From the NCBI RefSeq assembly GCF_000155955.1, contig NZ_GG697142.2, positions 609,325 to 673,324 on the forward strand: a stretch of 64,000 nucleotides of DNA, written 5' to 3'. Each line of letters begins with the position of its first letter. Position 1 is the first letter of the stretch. Shown piece by piece: positions 41,681 through 51,028 of the stretch. Origin of the DNA: Mitsuokella multacida DSM 20544 (GTDB lineage Bacteria; Bacillota; Negativicutes; Selenomonadales; Selenomonadaceae). The translations under genes were made by a program, and so were the position numbers. The notes under the pieces were generated by a model, which saw nothing but the letters and a program-made list of their open reading frames with translations, ran no database searches and had not been told where the DNA came from.

Positions 41681-42039
41681 GATAGGGAAACCTCCTTGTG
41701 CCAGGCTCGATGAACTCGGGGAGCTCTATGGGAGCCATATGGAAAAAGTATCGTGTCTCATCGAGAGGGACGTGCTGCCGCTTTGCGCGCACGTCCCTGT
41801 GATTTTTCTTCAGTATAGCAGAGGGGGGGCACGTTTTCCGTGACTTGCTCACATTTTCTTTGCCTCGTTTATCCCCTGTTTAAGTCGGACTTCTATACTA
41901 TAAGGGCATTTGCAGCGGGGAGAGCTGCAAATACCCGGAAATTTCCATGCACAGAAGGGGCAGCTGTGCTATAATGGGCATACTGCTGCGAGCAGAATAC
42001 GGTATCGGATACTAAGATATTACAGGAGGAAAAAAGAAA
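41681..42039. promoter_or_regulatory. Divergent trxA/uppP intergenic region with strong leader hairpin
   Basis: AGGGACGTGC (41766-41775) pairs perfectly over 10 bp with 41789-41798; it lies in the presumed trxA leader, downstream of a TATACT box (minus strand, about 41814-41819). On the plus strand GTGATTTTTC follows it, so it is terminator-like in that direction. For uppP a TATAAT occurs at about 41970-41975. No gene seen. Confidence 0.5.
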
Positions 42040-42888
42040 GTGGATCTAAGTATAGCGGATTTACTCAAGACCATCATCCTCGGCGTTGTGGAGGGTCTTA
42101 CGGAGTGGCTGCCAGTATCGAGTACGGGCCATATGATTCTTGTCGATGAGTTCATCAAGCTCGACGTCAGCAAGGCGTTTATGGACATGTTCCTCGTCGT
42201 CATCCAGCTCGGCGCCATCATGGCCGTCGTCGTGCTGAGCTTCGAGAAGCTCAATCCGTTCTCTTCGTGGAAGACGCGTCAGGAGAAGCACGACACGGTG
42301 CAGCTCTGGATGAAGGTCATCGTGGCCTGCATCCCGGCCGCAGTCATCGGCCTGCTCTTCAATAAGTACATGGAGGAGCACTTCATGACGGCGCCGGTCG
42401 TCGCGACGACGCTGATTTTCTACGGCATCATGTTCATCATCGTCGAGAACTACAACAAGCACCGCCGCCCGGTCATCACGGACCTCCGTCGCCTCGACTA
42501 CAAGACGGCCTTGATCATCGGCATCTTCCAGGTCCTCTCGCTCGTGCCGGGCACGAGCCGCTCCGGCGCGACGATCCTCGGCGGCCTGCTGTTCGGCGCG
42601 AGCCGCACGGTGGCCGCGGAGTTCACCTTCTTCCTGGCCATCCCCGTCATGTTCGGCGCGAGTGCCCTGAAGATGGTCAAGTTCGGCTTCCATTATACGG
42701 GAGCCGAGATCATCATCCTCGTCGTCGGCATGGTCACGGCCTTCATCGTCTCCATCCTGTCCATCAAGTTCCTCATGCGCTACATCAAGACGAATGACTT
42801 CAAGGCATTCGGCTGGTACCGCATCGCGCTCGGCATCGTCGTGATCGCCTACCTCTTCATGGTCGGCGATCCGACGGCTAATGACTAA
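42040..42888 (+). CDS. uppP: Undecaprenyl-diphosphatase (BacA/UppP)
   Basis: 282 residues, GTG start with AGGAGG upstream. The two signature loops are present: [17 protein letters not shown] (about 17-33) and [21 protein letters not shown] (about 168-188). It recycles the C55 lipid carrier for peptidoglycan and O-antigen and gives bacitracin tolerance. Eight membrane helices. Ends with its own terminator. Confidence 0.95.
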   Translation: MDLSIADLLKTIILGVVEGLTEWLPVSSTGHMILVDEFIKLDVSKAFMDMFLVVIQLGAIMAVVVLSFEKLNPFSSWKTRQEKHDTVQLWMKVIVACIPAAVIGLLFNKYMEEHFMTAPVVATTLIFYGIMFIIVENYNKHRRPVITDLRRLDYKTALIIGIFQVLSLVPGTSRSGATILGGLLFGASRTVAAEFTFFLAIPVMFGASALKMVKFGFHYTGAEIIILVVGMVTAFIVSILSIKFLMRYIKTNDFKAFGWYRIALGIVVIAYLFMVGDPTAND

Positions 42889-42897
42889 AATGAATTC

Positions 42898-42925
42898 CTC
42901 CTGGGCCTTTGGCCCAGGAGTTTTT
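42898..42925 (+). terminator. Terminator after uppP
   Basis: CTCCTGGGCC (42898-42907) pairs perfectly with 42911-42920 around TTT, followed by T5. Confidence 0.92.
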
Positions 42926-43000
42926 GTCTTTATGGATTAGATGTGATAAACTGAAATGATGAACGACAACGATAGCGAAAGATATAGGAGATAGAACAGT

Positions 43001-43651
43001 ATGAAAATCATTGCAGGTCTTGGCAACCCCGGTGCGGAGTATGCGAAGACGAAGCACAATGTCGGCTTTATGTTCATCGACGCGCTGGCGGATGCCCTCG
43101 GACTCTCGGCGTCGGACTGGAAGGACAAGTTCGAGGCGAAGGTCGCGGACGCGCGCATCGGCACAGAGAAGGTCGTGCTCGTCAAGCCGCAGACGTACAT
43201 GAATGAGAGCGGCCGCGCCGTCGGCCCGCTGATGAACTGGTACAAGCTCGCCCCCGAGGACCTCATCGTCGTGCACGACGACATGGACATCCCGGCCGGC
43301 ACGATCCGCATCCGCAAGAAGGGCAGTGCGGGCGGCCACAACGGCATCAAGTCCATCCTCGCGCATGTCGGCGACGAGCATTTCGCGCGCGTGCGCATCG
43401 GCATCGGCCGGCCGCTGCCGGGCTGGACCGTCGTCAACCACGTGCTCGCCGGCTTCCCCGAGGAGGAGCAGCCGAAGATCCGCGAGGCCATCGATTACCT
43501 GATTCCCGCGGTCGAGTGCATCGTGACGCACGACGTCGACATGGCGATGAACCAGTTCAACCCCAAGAAGAAGAAAAAGGCGAAGAATGTACAGGCTGCA
43601 GAGGTAAGTGAAACAGAGGCAAAGGAGGAGCAGCATGAGCAAGCAGAATGA
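43001..43651 (+). CDS. pth: Peptidyl-tRNA hydrolase
   Basis: 216 residues. GLGNPGAEYAKTKHNVGF with catalytic His20, and DDMDIPAGTIRIRKKGSAGGHNG with the active Asp and Asn region, define Pth, which frees tRNA from drop-off peptides. The last ~30 residues form an unusual Lys- then Glu/Ala-rich tail. The end overlaps the next gene by 17 nt. Confidence 0.95.
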   Translation: MKIIAGLGNPGAEYAKTKHNVGFMFIDALADALGLSASDWKDKFEAKVADARIGTEKVVLVKPQTYMNESGRAVGPLMNWYKLAPEDLIVVHDDMDIPAGTIRIRKKGSAGGHNGIKSILAHVGDEHFARVRIGIGRPLPGWTVVNHVLAGFPEEEQPKIREAIDYLIPAVECIVTHDVDMAMNQFNPKKKKKAKNVQAAEVSETEAKEEQHEQAE

Positions 43652-44885
43652 GGCCATTACGGCCGTTTACGCCGATGAGGACGGCAACATCCTCGATGCG
43701 CCGGGCATGCGCGGCATGGGGCGCACGGGCCGCGAGAACATCCTGCTGAAGCCGGAGGACCTCATCCCGCTGCCGGAGAGCGCGGACCTCATGCTCTTGC
43801 CGGACCGCCTGGCCGTCGGTCAGAGCGCGGACGGCGAGACGATGCCGATAAGCGGCCTCGCCGTTGCCGCCATCCTGCCGGCCGGCTACACGCGCCTCTA
43901 CATGCCGGCCTACGAGCGGGCGGAGGAGGCACAGCGCCTGCCGCTCTACGGCTACACGGCCGTCGTCGTCTACAAGGACGAGCTCTGCTGCGCGGCCGTC
44001 TACACGGACGAGAACGAGAAGTGGGACCCCGTACACTACAACACGAAGGAGCTCGCGAAGCTCGTCAAGCGCACGAAGAAGGACCTGCCGGGCAACCGCA
44101 TCGTCGAGCAGGTCGGCGGCTGCTCGCTCAAGTGGCACTGCTGCACGGCGCAGAACCTCTTCTACCGCCGCTGGGAGTGCGGCATCCCGACCTCGCCCGT
44201 CTGCAATGCGAACTGCTTCGGCTGCATCTCGCTGCAGCCGGCCGAGTGCTGCCCCTCGCCGCAGGAGCGCATCAAGTTCCGCCCGACGCCTCAGGAAATC
44301 GCTGAGGTCGGCATCTACCACCTCTCGGTCGCACCGGACGGCATCGTGAGCTTCGGCCAGGGCTGCGAGGGCGAGCCATCGCTCGCGGCCGACAACATCG
44401 CCGCGGGCATCCAGCTCATCCGCGCGAAGACGAAGAAGGGCCAGATCAACATGAACTCCAACGCGGGCTGGACTGAGGGCATCAAGAAAATCGTCGATGC
44501 CGGCCTCGACTCGCTGCGCGTCTCCATCATCAGCGCGCGCGATGAGGCCTACGATGCCTACTACCGCGCGAGCTACCACCTCGATGACGTCAAGGCGTCC
44601 ATCCGCTACGCGCTCGACCACGGCGTCTACGTCTCGCTGAACCTGCTCTACTTCCCGGGCTTCAACGACCGCGAGGAAGAGCTCGCGGCATGGCAGGCGT
44701 TCTTCCGCGATCTGCCCGTGCAGATGATCCAGGTGCGCAACCTCAACATCGACCCCGACGCCTTCCTCGACATCATGCCGGAGCCGCAGGGCAAGATTCT
44801 CGGCACGCGCCACTTCATCGCCGCACTGCACGAGGAGTTCCCGCAGCTCGTCATCGGCAGCTTCAGCCACTACGTCGAATCATGA
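43635..44885 (+). CDS. Radical SAM protein of unknown substrate
   Basis: 416 residues from the ATG at 43635, with AGGAGC upstream. The cluster motif is CNANCFGC (C-x3-C-x2-C, about residue 187), following GGCSLKWHCCTAQNLFYRRW; the C-terminal half has FGQGCEGEPS, NMNSNAGW and SLRVSI..ARDEAYDAYYR, typical of the SAM barrel. Two further cysteine-rich spots (LKWHCC, CISLQPAECC) may hold an extra cluster. The family is recurrent in Negativicutes and Clostridia, with no known reaction. Overlaps pth and is probably co-transcribed with it. Confidence 0.8.
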   Translation: MSKQNEAITAVYADEDGNILDAPGMRGMGRTGRENILLKPEDLIPLPESADLMLLPDRLAVGQSADGETMPISGLAVAAILPAGYTRLYMPAYERAEEAQRLPLYGYTAVVVYKDELCCAAVYTDENEKWDPVHYNTKELAKLVKRTKKDLPGNRIVEQVGGCSLKWHCCTAQNLFYRRWECGIPTSPVCNANCFGCISLQPAECCPSPQERIKFRPTPQEIAEVGIYHLSVAPDGIVSFGQGCEGEPSLAADNIAAGIQLIRAKTKKGQINMNSNAGWTEGIKKIVDAGLDSLRVSIISARDEAYDAYYRASYHLDDVKASIRYALDHGVYVSLNLLYFPGFNDREEELAAWQAFFRDLPVQMIQVRNLNIDPDAFLDIMPEPQGKILGTRHFIAALHEEFPQLVIGSFSHYVES

Positions 44886-45049
44886 GCATCACAGCTGTGT
44901 GACAAATCTATGTAACAAATGGTACGACAAAGATGGGCCCGCTGTACTATACTAGTCTCATCGAAAGACGAAAAAGATAAACGATAAGAGATAGAAGGCA
45001 AGTGCCGGCCATTCAGGGTCTGCTGTATGCCATACAAGGAGCAATGACG

Positions 45050-46513
45050 ATGAAAAAACTGGACCTCAAGAAAAGCGTGGCGGAGCTCGTCCGCGAATAC
45101 CCGGAACTCAAGGAGATACTGGCAGAACTCGGCTTCAAGGACATCATGAAGCCGGCGGCCCTGCAGCTCATGGGCCGCATCATGACGCTGCCGCGCGGTG
45201 CCGTCGTCAAGGGCATCCCGATGGAGAAAATCCGCGCGACGCTCGAGGCGAAGGGCTTCACGCTGACGGGCGCAGAGCAGCAGGCGCGCCAGGCCATGCT
45301 GCGCGAGTACATCGCGCGCCTCAACGGCGGCGAATCGCTCGAGACGGTGCGTGCCGACTTTGTGCGCCACTTCGAGGACGTCAAGGCTGAGGAGATCGCC
45401 GAGGCGGAGCAGGACCTCATCAAGGGTGGCGTGCCGCTCAAGGATGTCCAGCGCCTCTGCGACGTCCATTCTGCTTTGTTCCACGACTGCTCGGAGAGCG
45501 AGAGCAAGGAGCAGGAAGCGCTGCGCAAGACGGCAGAGAAGACGCACGCCGCCGCTGCCGCAGCCGCCCTGCTGACGACCGATGACCTGCCCGAGGGCCA
45601 TCCGCTTAGCCTGCTGCGCCTCGAGAACGACGCGCTCGTCCGCCATCTCGACGCCATCCACCACGAGATGGTCGGCGCGGGCGATGTCGCGAAGCTCACG
45701 GGCCTCATCGCGGGCCTCAATGCCGTGCGCTCGCACTACGCCAAGAAAGAGGAGCTCCTGATGCCGATGCTCTACGACTACGGCGTCACGGGTCCCTCGC
45801 AGGTCATGTGGGGCGTCGACGATGAGATCAAGCGCGAGCTCGGCGTCATCACGAAGGCGCTCAAGGAGGACAGCGAGAGCTACCCGCTCTACAAGGGCCG
45901 CATCGAGCCGCTCTGCACGCGCATCCGCGAGATGGTCTTCAAGGAAGACCGCATCCTCTTCCCGCTCTCCCTGCGCTACCTGACGCAGGAGCAGTGGTTC
46001 ATGGTCTACCGCGACCTCTTCGAGATGGGCATGGCCTTCGTCGATGCTGAGACGATGCCGCGCTGGCCCGAGGGCGAGGCCTGGATGAAGGAACAGTCGG
46101 CCAAAGACCTCAAGCCGGAGCTCCTCGAGGGCAAGGTCAAGCTGCCGACGGGCGAGCTCACGCTGAAGGAGCTACAGGGCATCTTGAAGCTCCTCGACGT
46201 CGACATCACCTTCATCGACAAGGATGACATCCTGCGCTACTTCCTCAACGAGGGCAAGATCTTCTCGCGCCCGCTCTCCGCGCTCGGCCGCGAGGTCTAC
46301 AACTGCCACCCGCCCGAGATCATCCCGGTCGTGCGCCAGCTCTTGCTCGACTTCAAGGCGAAGAAGCGCACGCACATGGAAATCTACCGCCGCATCATGG
46401 GCCGCCCCGTCGGCGTGCGCTACGCGGCCGTCTACGATGCGGATGGCGAGTACATGGGCGCCGTCGAATTCGTCCAGGACTACCAGAAGGCGCTCGACAA
46501 GTTCCAGAAGTGA
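45050..46513 (+). CDS. DUF438 / hemerythrin / PAS domain protein
   Basis: 487 residues from ATG 45050, eight bases after AAGGAG. Residues ~5-70 are DUF1858-like (SVAELVREYPELKEILAELG), ~80-150 DUF438, ~185-330 a hemerythrin-type four-helix bundle (HPLSLLRLENDALVRHLDAI, then HYAKKEELLMPMLYDYG and KEDRILFPLSLRYL with the His/Glu iron ligands), and ~375-485 a PAS-like domain (ITFIDKDDILRYFLNEGKIF...MGAVEFVQDYQ). Related proteins sense or handle O2/NO and repair iron-sulfur clusters. Terminated by the hairpin at 46546. Confidence 0.85.
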   Translation: MKKLDLKKSVAELVREYPELKEILAELGFKDIMKPAALQLMGRIMTLPRGAVVKGIPMEKIRATLEAKGFTLTGAEQQARQAMLREYIARLNGGESLETVRADFVRHFEDVKAEEIAEAEQDLIKGGVPLKDVQRLCDVHSALFHDCSESESKEQEALRKTAEKTHAAAAAAALLTTDDLPEGHPLSLLRLENDALVRHLDAIHHEMVGAGDVAKLTGLIAGLNAVRSHYAKKEELLMPMLYDYGVTGPSQVMWGVDDEIKRELGVITKALKEDSESYPLYKGRIEPLCTRIREMVFKEDRILFPLSLRYLTQEQWFMVYRDLFEMGMAFVDAETMPRWPEGEAWMKEQSAKDLKPELLEGKVKLPTGELTLKELQGILKLLDVDITFIDKDDILRYFLNEGKIFSRPLSALGREVYNCHPPEIIPVVRQLLLDFKAKKRTHMEIYRRIMGRPVGVRYAAVYDADGEYMGAVEFVQDYQKALDKFQK

Positions 46514-46545
46514 TCGCAGCCGCATAAACGCATAAAACATAAAAG

Positions 46546-46582
46546 AAAGTCAGCTTCTCGCGATGGAGAAGCTGACTTTTCT
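46546..46582 (+). terminator. Terminator after the DUF438 gene
   Basis: AAAGTCAGCTTCTC (46546-46559) pairs perfectly with 46566-46579 around GCGATG, then TTCTT. The T-rich end overlaps the -35 region of the next promoter. Confidence 0.88.
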
Positions 46583-46610
46583 TGTAATTTTCACACATTT
46601 CCATTATAAT
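46582..46610 (+). promoter_or_regulatory. Promoter of hsp20
   Basis: TTGTAA (46582-46587), 17-bp spacer, TATAAT (46605-46610). No CIRCE or HrcA-type element was seen. Confidence 0.7.
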
Positions 46611-46652
46611 AAGAGTAAATCCACTTGTTGGTAAATGTATCTGGAGGCGATT

Positions 46653-47102
46653 ATGATGATCAGACCGATTCCCTTCAATATCCGTGAGAATGCTGAGCGG
46701 GGCCGCGAGGTCCTCGAGAAGGCACTCGACTTTGTCGCAGACCAGCCCTGCAATCCGCTCGGACGCGTCAGCGGCGCGTTCTCGTCGTTCCGCGTCGATG
46801 TCATCGACACGCCGGACCGCTACGAGATCTTCGCCGAGCTGCCGGGCTTCCACAAGGAGCAGATCACGGTCTCGTACGACGATGCGACGGGCTACCTGAC
46901 GATCAAGGCGGAGCGCCCGGACCCGGACATGGACGTCAAGTTCATCTGCCGCGAGCGCCGCACAGGCACCTTTGAGCGCACATTCGAGATCGACGGCATC
47001 GTCAAGGACGAGGTCACCGTCTCGTTTGACGAGGGAGTGCTCCACATCGTCCTGCCGAAAGAGCCGGCGGAGACGAACAAGACCGTCTTCGATATCCAGT
47101 GA
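46653..47102 (+). CDS. Small heat-shock protein (Hsp20/alpha-crystallin)
   Basis: 149 residues from ATG 46653 (CTGGAGG upstream). The alpha-crystallin domain spans ~45-145: FRVDVIDTPDRYEIFAELPG FHKEQITVSYD at its start, and FERTFEIDG..KDEVTVSFDEGVLHIVLPK with the G-x-L motif at its end. It holds unfolded proteins in an ATP-independent way. No C-terminal I-x-I motif is obvious. Confidence 0.9.
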   Translation: MMIRPIPFNIRENAERGREVLEKALDFVADQPCNPLGRVSGAFSSFRVDVIDTPDRYEIFAELPGFHKEQITVSYDDATGYLTIKAERPDPDMDVKFICRERRTGTFERTFEIDGIVKDEVTVSFDEGVLHIVLPKEPAETNKTVFDIQ

Positions 47103-47132
47103 GATTCCTGATATTTCCGAGGAGAGATATTT

Positions 47133-48113
47133 TTGTTTGCCAATCCATCGATGGAACAGATTGCGCCGGCAAGGCTCCGGGGAGTCCAGCAGGAGCGCCT
47201 GCCGAAGGCCCTGCGCTGGGCAGCCGAGAAGTGCGCGCACTACCGCGAGTCGTTCGCGGCGCGCGGCCTGACCGGCAATGCGCTCAAGGAGCTGAAAGCG
47301 GCCGAAGACCTGCAGGCGCTGCCGCTCTTGCGGCCGGAGGAAATGGCTGGCCAGCGCGCCTTTGACTTCCTGACGATGCCGCTCTCGAGCCTGCTGCGCA
47401 TCTCGTGCATGAAGGCAGTGGGCGGCGAGGGGGAATTCGTCCACTTCGCGACGAACGGCGACATCGCCCACAACATCGAGCAGGTGACGCGGAGCCTCGT
47501 GGCCTGCGGCCTGCACAATGCGACGCTCGCAGCCGTGCTCGGCGACGGCGCCGACAGCCGCCTCATGGATGTCCACTACGCGCTCGAGTTCATCGGCGCA
47601 GCCACCATGATGCTAGGCTCCGAGGCCAAAAGCTGGCCTGAGCAGCTCGCCGTCGTGACGCCGGAGACGCTCATCGGCACGCCGGAGCGTATCCTCGCGC
47701 TCGATGACGCTCTGTTAGAGCACGGCAGCGGCCTCAGCAAACTGCCGCTCGCGCGCATCCTCTGCCTGCACACGGCCGTGCCGGCGGCAAGTACCGTCGC
47801 CTCGCTCAACGCGATGACCTCGGCCAAGGTCTACCACATGCTGGCCTTGCCGGAACTCGGCACGGCCGCGCCGTTCTTGCCCTGCGAGCCGGGGGAGCTC
47901 ACATTCCACCTGCAAGAGGATTACGTCTTAGGTGAGCTTGTCGACCCTGTCACGCTGGAGCCGACGGAGTCTGCAGGCAAGCTCGTCTTGACGACGCTTG
48001 CAGCAGAGGCCATGCCACTCGTGCGGCTGCGCACGGGGCTCCTCGTCGAACCCATTCCCGCGCCCTGCGCCTGCGGCCGCACGCTGCGCCGCTTCCGCGT
48101 CGTGCTCGAGTAA
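47133..48113 (+). CDS. Phenylacetate-CoA ligase (PaaK)-like protein, short
   Basis: 326 residues, TTG start with GAGGAG upstream. RLPKALRWAAEKCAHYRESFAARGL near the start, TPETLIGTPERIL (about 172) and GELVDPVTLEP..AGKLVLTTLAAEAMPLVRLRTG (about 270-305) follow the adenylate-forming PaaK fold. But it is ~100 residues shorter than PaaK: the STSGTTG phosphate loop is replaced by a weak segment and the C-terminal lid is missing. It may therefore be a degenerate or repurposed acyl-adenylation protein. Stands alone after hsp20. Confidence 0.65.
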   Translation: MFANPSMEQIAPARLRGVQQERLPKALRWAAEKCAHYRESFAARGLTGNALKELKAAEDLQALPLLRPEEMAGQRAFDFLTMPLSSLLRISCMKAVGGEGEFVHFATNGDIAHNIEQVTRSLVACGLHNATLAAVLGDGADSRLMDVHYALEFIGAATMMLGSEAKSWPEQLAVVTPETLIGTPERILALDDALLEHGSGLSKLPLARILCLHTAVPAASTVASLNAMTSAKVYHMLALPELGTAAPFLPCEPGELTFHLQEDYVLGELVDPVTLEPTESAGKLVLTTLAAEAMPLVRLRTGLLVEPIPAPCACGRTLRRFRVVLE

Positions 48114-48167
48114 GGCACCACAGTTTGTGATGCTCTGGCAATTCTTGGCAATATTTTGCCATGTTGG

Positions 48168-48196
48168 TTGCAAGATATGGCACAATCTGCTAGAAT
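48168..48196 (+). promoter_or_regulatory. Promoter of thiC
   Basis: TTGCAA (48168-48173), 17-bp spacer, TAGAAT (48191-48196); start near 48203, about 20 nt before the riboswitch. Confidence 0.7.
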
Positions 48197-48223
48197 AAGA
48201 AAGAACTGAATAAAAACGATTCA

Positions 48224-48299
48224 CTAGGGGAGCCGTTGGCTGAGAGGAGTATTCCGACCCTTGGAACCTGTTGGGTTAAGACCTGCGTAGGGAAGTGAC
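48224..48299 (+). promoter_or_regulatory. TPP riboswitch (THI element)
   Basis: GGGGAGCCG...GGCTGAGAGG (P2/J3 with the CUGAGA core), GACCCTTGGAACCTG and GGGTTAAGACCTGCGTAGGG match the thiamine pyrophosphate aptamer. A terminator (48312-48340) follows at once, so thiC is switched off by transcription termination when TPP is plentiful. Confidence 0.95.
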
Positions 48300-48311
48300 A
48301 GAGCATATCTT

Positions 48312-48340
48312 GCCGTCCGGTACGCCGGACGGCTTTTGTT
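48312..48340 (+). terminator. Riboswitch terminator
   Basis: GCCGTCCGG (48312-48320) pairs perfectly with CCGGACGGC (48325-48333), then TTTTGTTTTT. Confidence 0.9.
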
Positions 48341-48358
48341 TTTCAGGAGGTATATTTC

Positions 48359-49666
48359 ATGGCGACACAAATGCAGCAGGCCCGTGAGGGCCGCATCACC
48401 GATGCGATGAAGATCGTAGCAGAGGAGGAGCGTATCCCCGTTGAGACCATCCGCGAGCGCGTGGCAAACGGCACGATTGCCATCTGCGCCAACATCAACC
48501 ACAAGAACCTGCGCCCGCGCGGCGTCGGCGAGGGCCTGCGCGTCAAGGTCAATGCAAACATCGGCACGTCGAGCACGTTCCCGGACATCGAGCCGGAGCT
48601 CGAGAAGCTCGACGAGGCCGTGCGCTGCGGTGCCGATGCCGTCATGGACCTCTCGACGGGCAACAACATCGACGTCTCGCGCCAGCGCATCATCGAGCAT
48701 TCGCCGATCATGGTCGGCACGGTGCCGCTCTATCAGGCGACGGTGCGCTCCATCCGCGAGCATGGCGCCGTCGTCGAGATGACGGATGACGACATCCTCG
48801 AGACGATCGAGCAGCAGGCAAAAGACGGCGCGGACTTCATGACGCTGCACTGTGGCGTCACGCGCAGTGCCATCGAGCGCATGCGCCGCCAGGGCCGCGT
48901 CATGGACATCGTGAGCCGTGGCGGCTCCTTCATCGCGGGCTGGATGCTGCACAACGAGATGGAGAACCCGCTCTACGAGCACTATGACGACATCCTCGAC
49001 ATCTGCGAGAAGTACGATGTGACCATCAGCCTCGGCGACGGCATGCGCCCCGGCTGCACGGCCGACGCGACGGACCGCGGCCAGCTCACGGAGCTCATCA
49101 CGCTCGGCGAGCTCGTGGACCGCGCCTGGAAGCGCGGCGTCCAGGTCATGGTCGAGGGACCGGGCCACGTGCCGTACGACCAGATCGAGGCGAACATGAA
49201 GCTCGAGAAGCGCCTCTGCCGCCACGCGCCGTTCTACGTGCTCGGACCGCTCGTCACGGATATCGCGCCGGGCTACGACCACATCACGGCAGCCATCGGC
49301 GGCACGCTCGCCGCCGTCTCCGGCGCGGACTTCCTCTGCTACGTCACGCCGGCCGAGCATCTGGCCCTGCCGACGATCGAGGATGTCCATACGGGCGTCA
49401 TCACGAGCCGCATCGCCGCCCATGCCGCCGACCTCGTGCGCGGCGTACCGGGCGCACGCGAGTGGGACCTCGAGATGGCCAAGGCGCGCAAAGTCCTCGA
49501 CTGGAACCGCCAGATGGAACTCGCCATCGACCCGGACCTCGCCAAGAAAAAGCGCGGCGCCCGCAACCCAGCCGACGAAGGCGCCTGCTCCATGTGCGGC
49601 GACTACTGCGCCGTCGAGATCATCAACAAGTACTTCCATAAAGAGAATTGCCCGTGCCAGGACTGA
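48359..49666 (+). CDS. thiC: Phosphomethylpyrimidine synthase
   Basis: 435 residues with ATG after AGGAGGTATATTTC. Conserved blocks NANIGTSS (about 63), [26 protein letters not shown] and the C-terminal CSMCGDYC cluster motif (C-x2-C-x4-C) are intact. A radical SAM enzyme converting aminoimidazole ribotide to HMP phosphate in thiamine synthesis. Sole thiamine gene here, controlled by the TPP riboswitch. Confidence 0.97.
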   Translation: MATQMQQAREGRITDAMKIVAEEERIPVETIRERVANGTIAICANINHKNLRPRGVGEGLRVKVNANIGTSSTFPDIEPELEKLDEAVRCGADAVMDLSTGNNIDVSRQRIIEHSPIMVGTVPLYQATVRSIREHGAVVEMTDDDILETIEQQAKDGADFMTLHCGVTRSAIERMRRQGRVMDIVSRGGSFIAGWMLHNEMENPLYEHYDDILDICEKYDVTISLGDGMRPGCTADATDRGQLTELITLGELVDRAWKRGVQVMVEGPGHVPYDQIEANMKLEKRLCRHAPFYVLGPLVTDIAPGYDHITAAIGGTLAAVSGADFLCYVTPAEHLALPTIEDVHTGVITSRIAAHAADLVRGVPGAREWDLEMAKARKVLDWNRQMELAIDPDLAKKKRGARNPADEGACSMCGDYCAVEIINKYFHKENCPCQD

Positions 49667-49685
49667 TATGTCTGCCGCACGCGCG

Positions 49686-49725
49686 TAAAAAAGCTACTGT
49701 CCGCATCGACGGGCAGCAGCTTTTT
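49686..49725. terminator. Terminator between thiC and the M48 gene
   Basis: AAAAAGCT-CTG-CCG arms (49687-49703) pair with CGG-CAG-AGCTTTTT (49710-49725), imperfect in the middle. Serves both convergent genes. Confidence 0.75.
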
Positions 49726-49736
49726 GGTTGCGCATG

Positions 49737-50819
49737 TTATTTGATTTTGTTGAGGCGGTCGGCGAGCTTCTGGGCCGACTCGTCGTCGTAGGTGCAGGTC
49801 ATGATGGGCTGGGCGCCGAGCATGACCGTCTTGCCGTCGACATAAGCTGCCTCTTTGTTATGGCCGTTGTGGTAGGCCGCCGCGAGGTTGCCGACGACGA
49901 AGTAGGAGCGCTCTGCCGCCGACATGTCGCCAGCCGCTGCCGGCGTGACGAAGTTCTTGCCGTTGACCGAGACCGTGCCGTCCTTGACCGTCACGTGCTT
50001 GTTGCTGTACTCATAGAGCTTCTTGACGTACGTGTCGCGGCGGTCGCCGTCCGACGGATGGTCGGAGAAGAACTGCTGCATCGAGTTTTCCTGGCCCTTG
50101 GACTTGTCCATGACGCGCTGCCAGACCGCGGCACAAGCGCCCGGGTTGTAATTGGAATGCGTGATGTACTCAAACGCCAGCGCATCCGCCTCGCGCTCCA
50201 TCGGCTTCGTGATGTTGCGGTTGTTGATGATCCCCGCCACGATCGCACCGAGGTCTGTGCCCGTCGCCGCGCCGAGAATCGACATATTGAGGCTGCGCCG
50301 CGCCCCCTTGGCCGGATGGTCTTTCTGGCCGTGGGCCATCTCATGCCCGAGCACGACGGCGATTTCATCGTCGTTTGTCAGGATGCTGAAGAGGCCCGTG
50401 TTGATGCTCATATTATGGCCAATCGTGCAGAAGGCGTTGAAGCTCTGGTCCTGATTGATGAAGTAGTTGTAGGGCTTGTCGTAGATCGTCGGGTCGACCG
50501 CACCAATCGCCGCCGTCAGGTTCGCCATGATGGTGTCGATCTTCCTGTTGTAGTAGGCGTCATTGTTGACGCCGTACTGCTTCTTCATCTCTTCGAAGAA
50601 CTCCTGACGGCCCTCTTCGGAGTCGTTGTACTTCTTGAGGAATGCCGTGAGCTGTGCGTGCGCAGCTACACCCTGGATGCCCGCACCGATGATGCTGCCC
50701 CAGCCAAACTCCGCATGTGCGACCGGAGCCGGTGCGAGCCCGTATGCTCCGGGAATCATGATCATGCCCGCTGCGAGGACGGTGACGATTCGTTTCTGCA
50801 AGGATTTCTTGATTTCCAT
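49737..50819 (-). CDS. M48 family metalloprotease, secreted
   Basis: 360 residues from ATG 50819, nine bases after GGAAGG. A Sec signal peptide (IVTVLAAGMIMIPGAYGLAP, cleavage probably after AHA) leads to a periplasmic or lipid-free mature protein. VVLGHEMAHGQKDHP contains the HExxH zinc site (about residue 187), and MEREADALAFEY (about 235) the third ligand Glu. Similar to YggG/LoiP or BepA-type envelope proteases, which remove misfolded outer-membrane proteins. Residues after ~285 form an uncharacterised tail. Confidence 0.88.
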   Translation of the reverse strand: MEIKKSLQKRIVTVLAAGMIMIPGAYGLAPAPVAHAEFGWGSIIGAGIQGVAAHAQLTAFLKKYNDSEEGRQEFFEEMKKQYGVNNDAYYNRKIDTIMANLTAAIGAVDPTIYDKPYNYFINQDQSFNAFCTIGHNMSINTGLFSILTNDDEIAVVLGHEMAHGQKDHPAKGARRSLNMSILGAATGTDLGAIVAGIINNRNITKPMEREADALAFEYITHSNYNPGACAAVWQRVMDKSKGQENSMQQFFSDHPSDGDRRDTYVKKLYEYSNKHVTVKDGTVSVNGKNFVTPAAAGDMSAAERSYFVVGNLAAAYHNGHNKEAAYVDGKTVMLGAQPIMTCTYDDESAQKLADRLNKIK

Positions 50820-51028
50820 GATGCTCATCCTTCCACTTTGTCGTATTCAGACTATCCTGCTTCCATTATAGGAATAACAGCAGCAAAAAACAAGATGACA
50901 GCAGCAGGAGGAGCCTTTCGTTGGCAGAAAATTTTGCGCTAGGCAGGGGAATCGTCGAAAGATAGCGAATCCTTTAGCAAAGGGGTGTTCCCCGCAATCT
51001 GCAAGGAATCAGAAATGAGGTGTTTCAT

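Noticed and set aside
48359-49666. Further thiamine genes around thiC
   Set aside because: Neighbours are a PaaK-like gene and an M48 protease; none looks like a thi gene.
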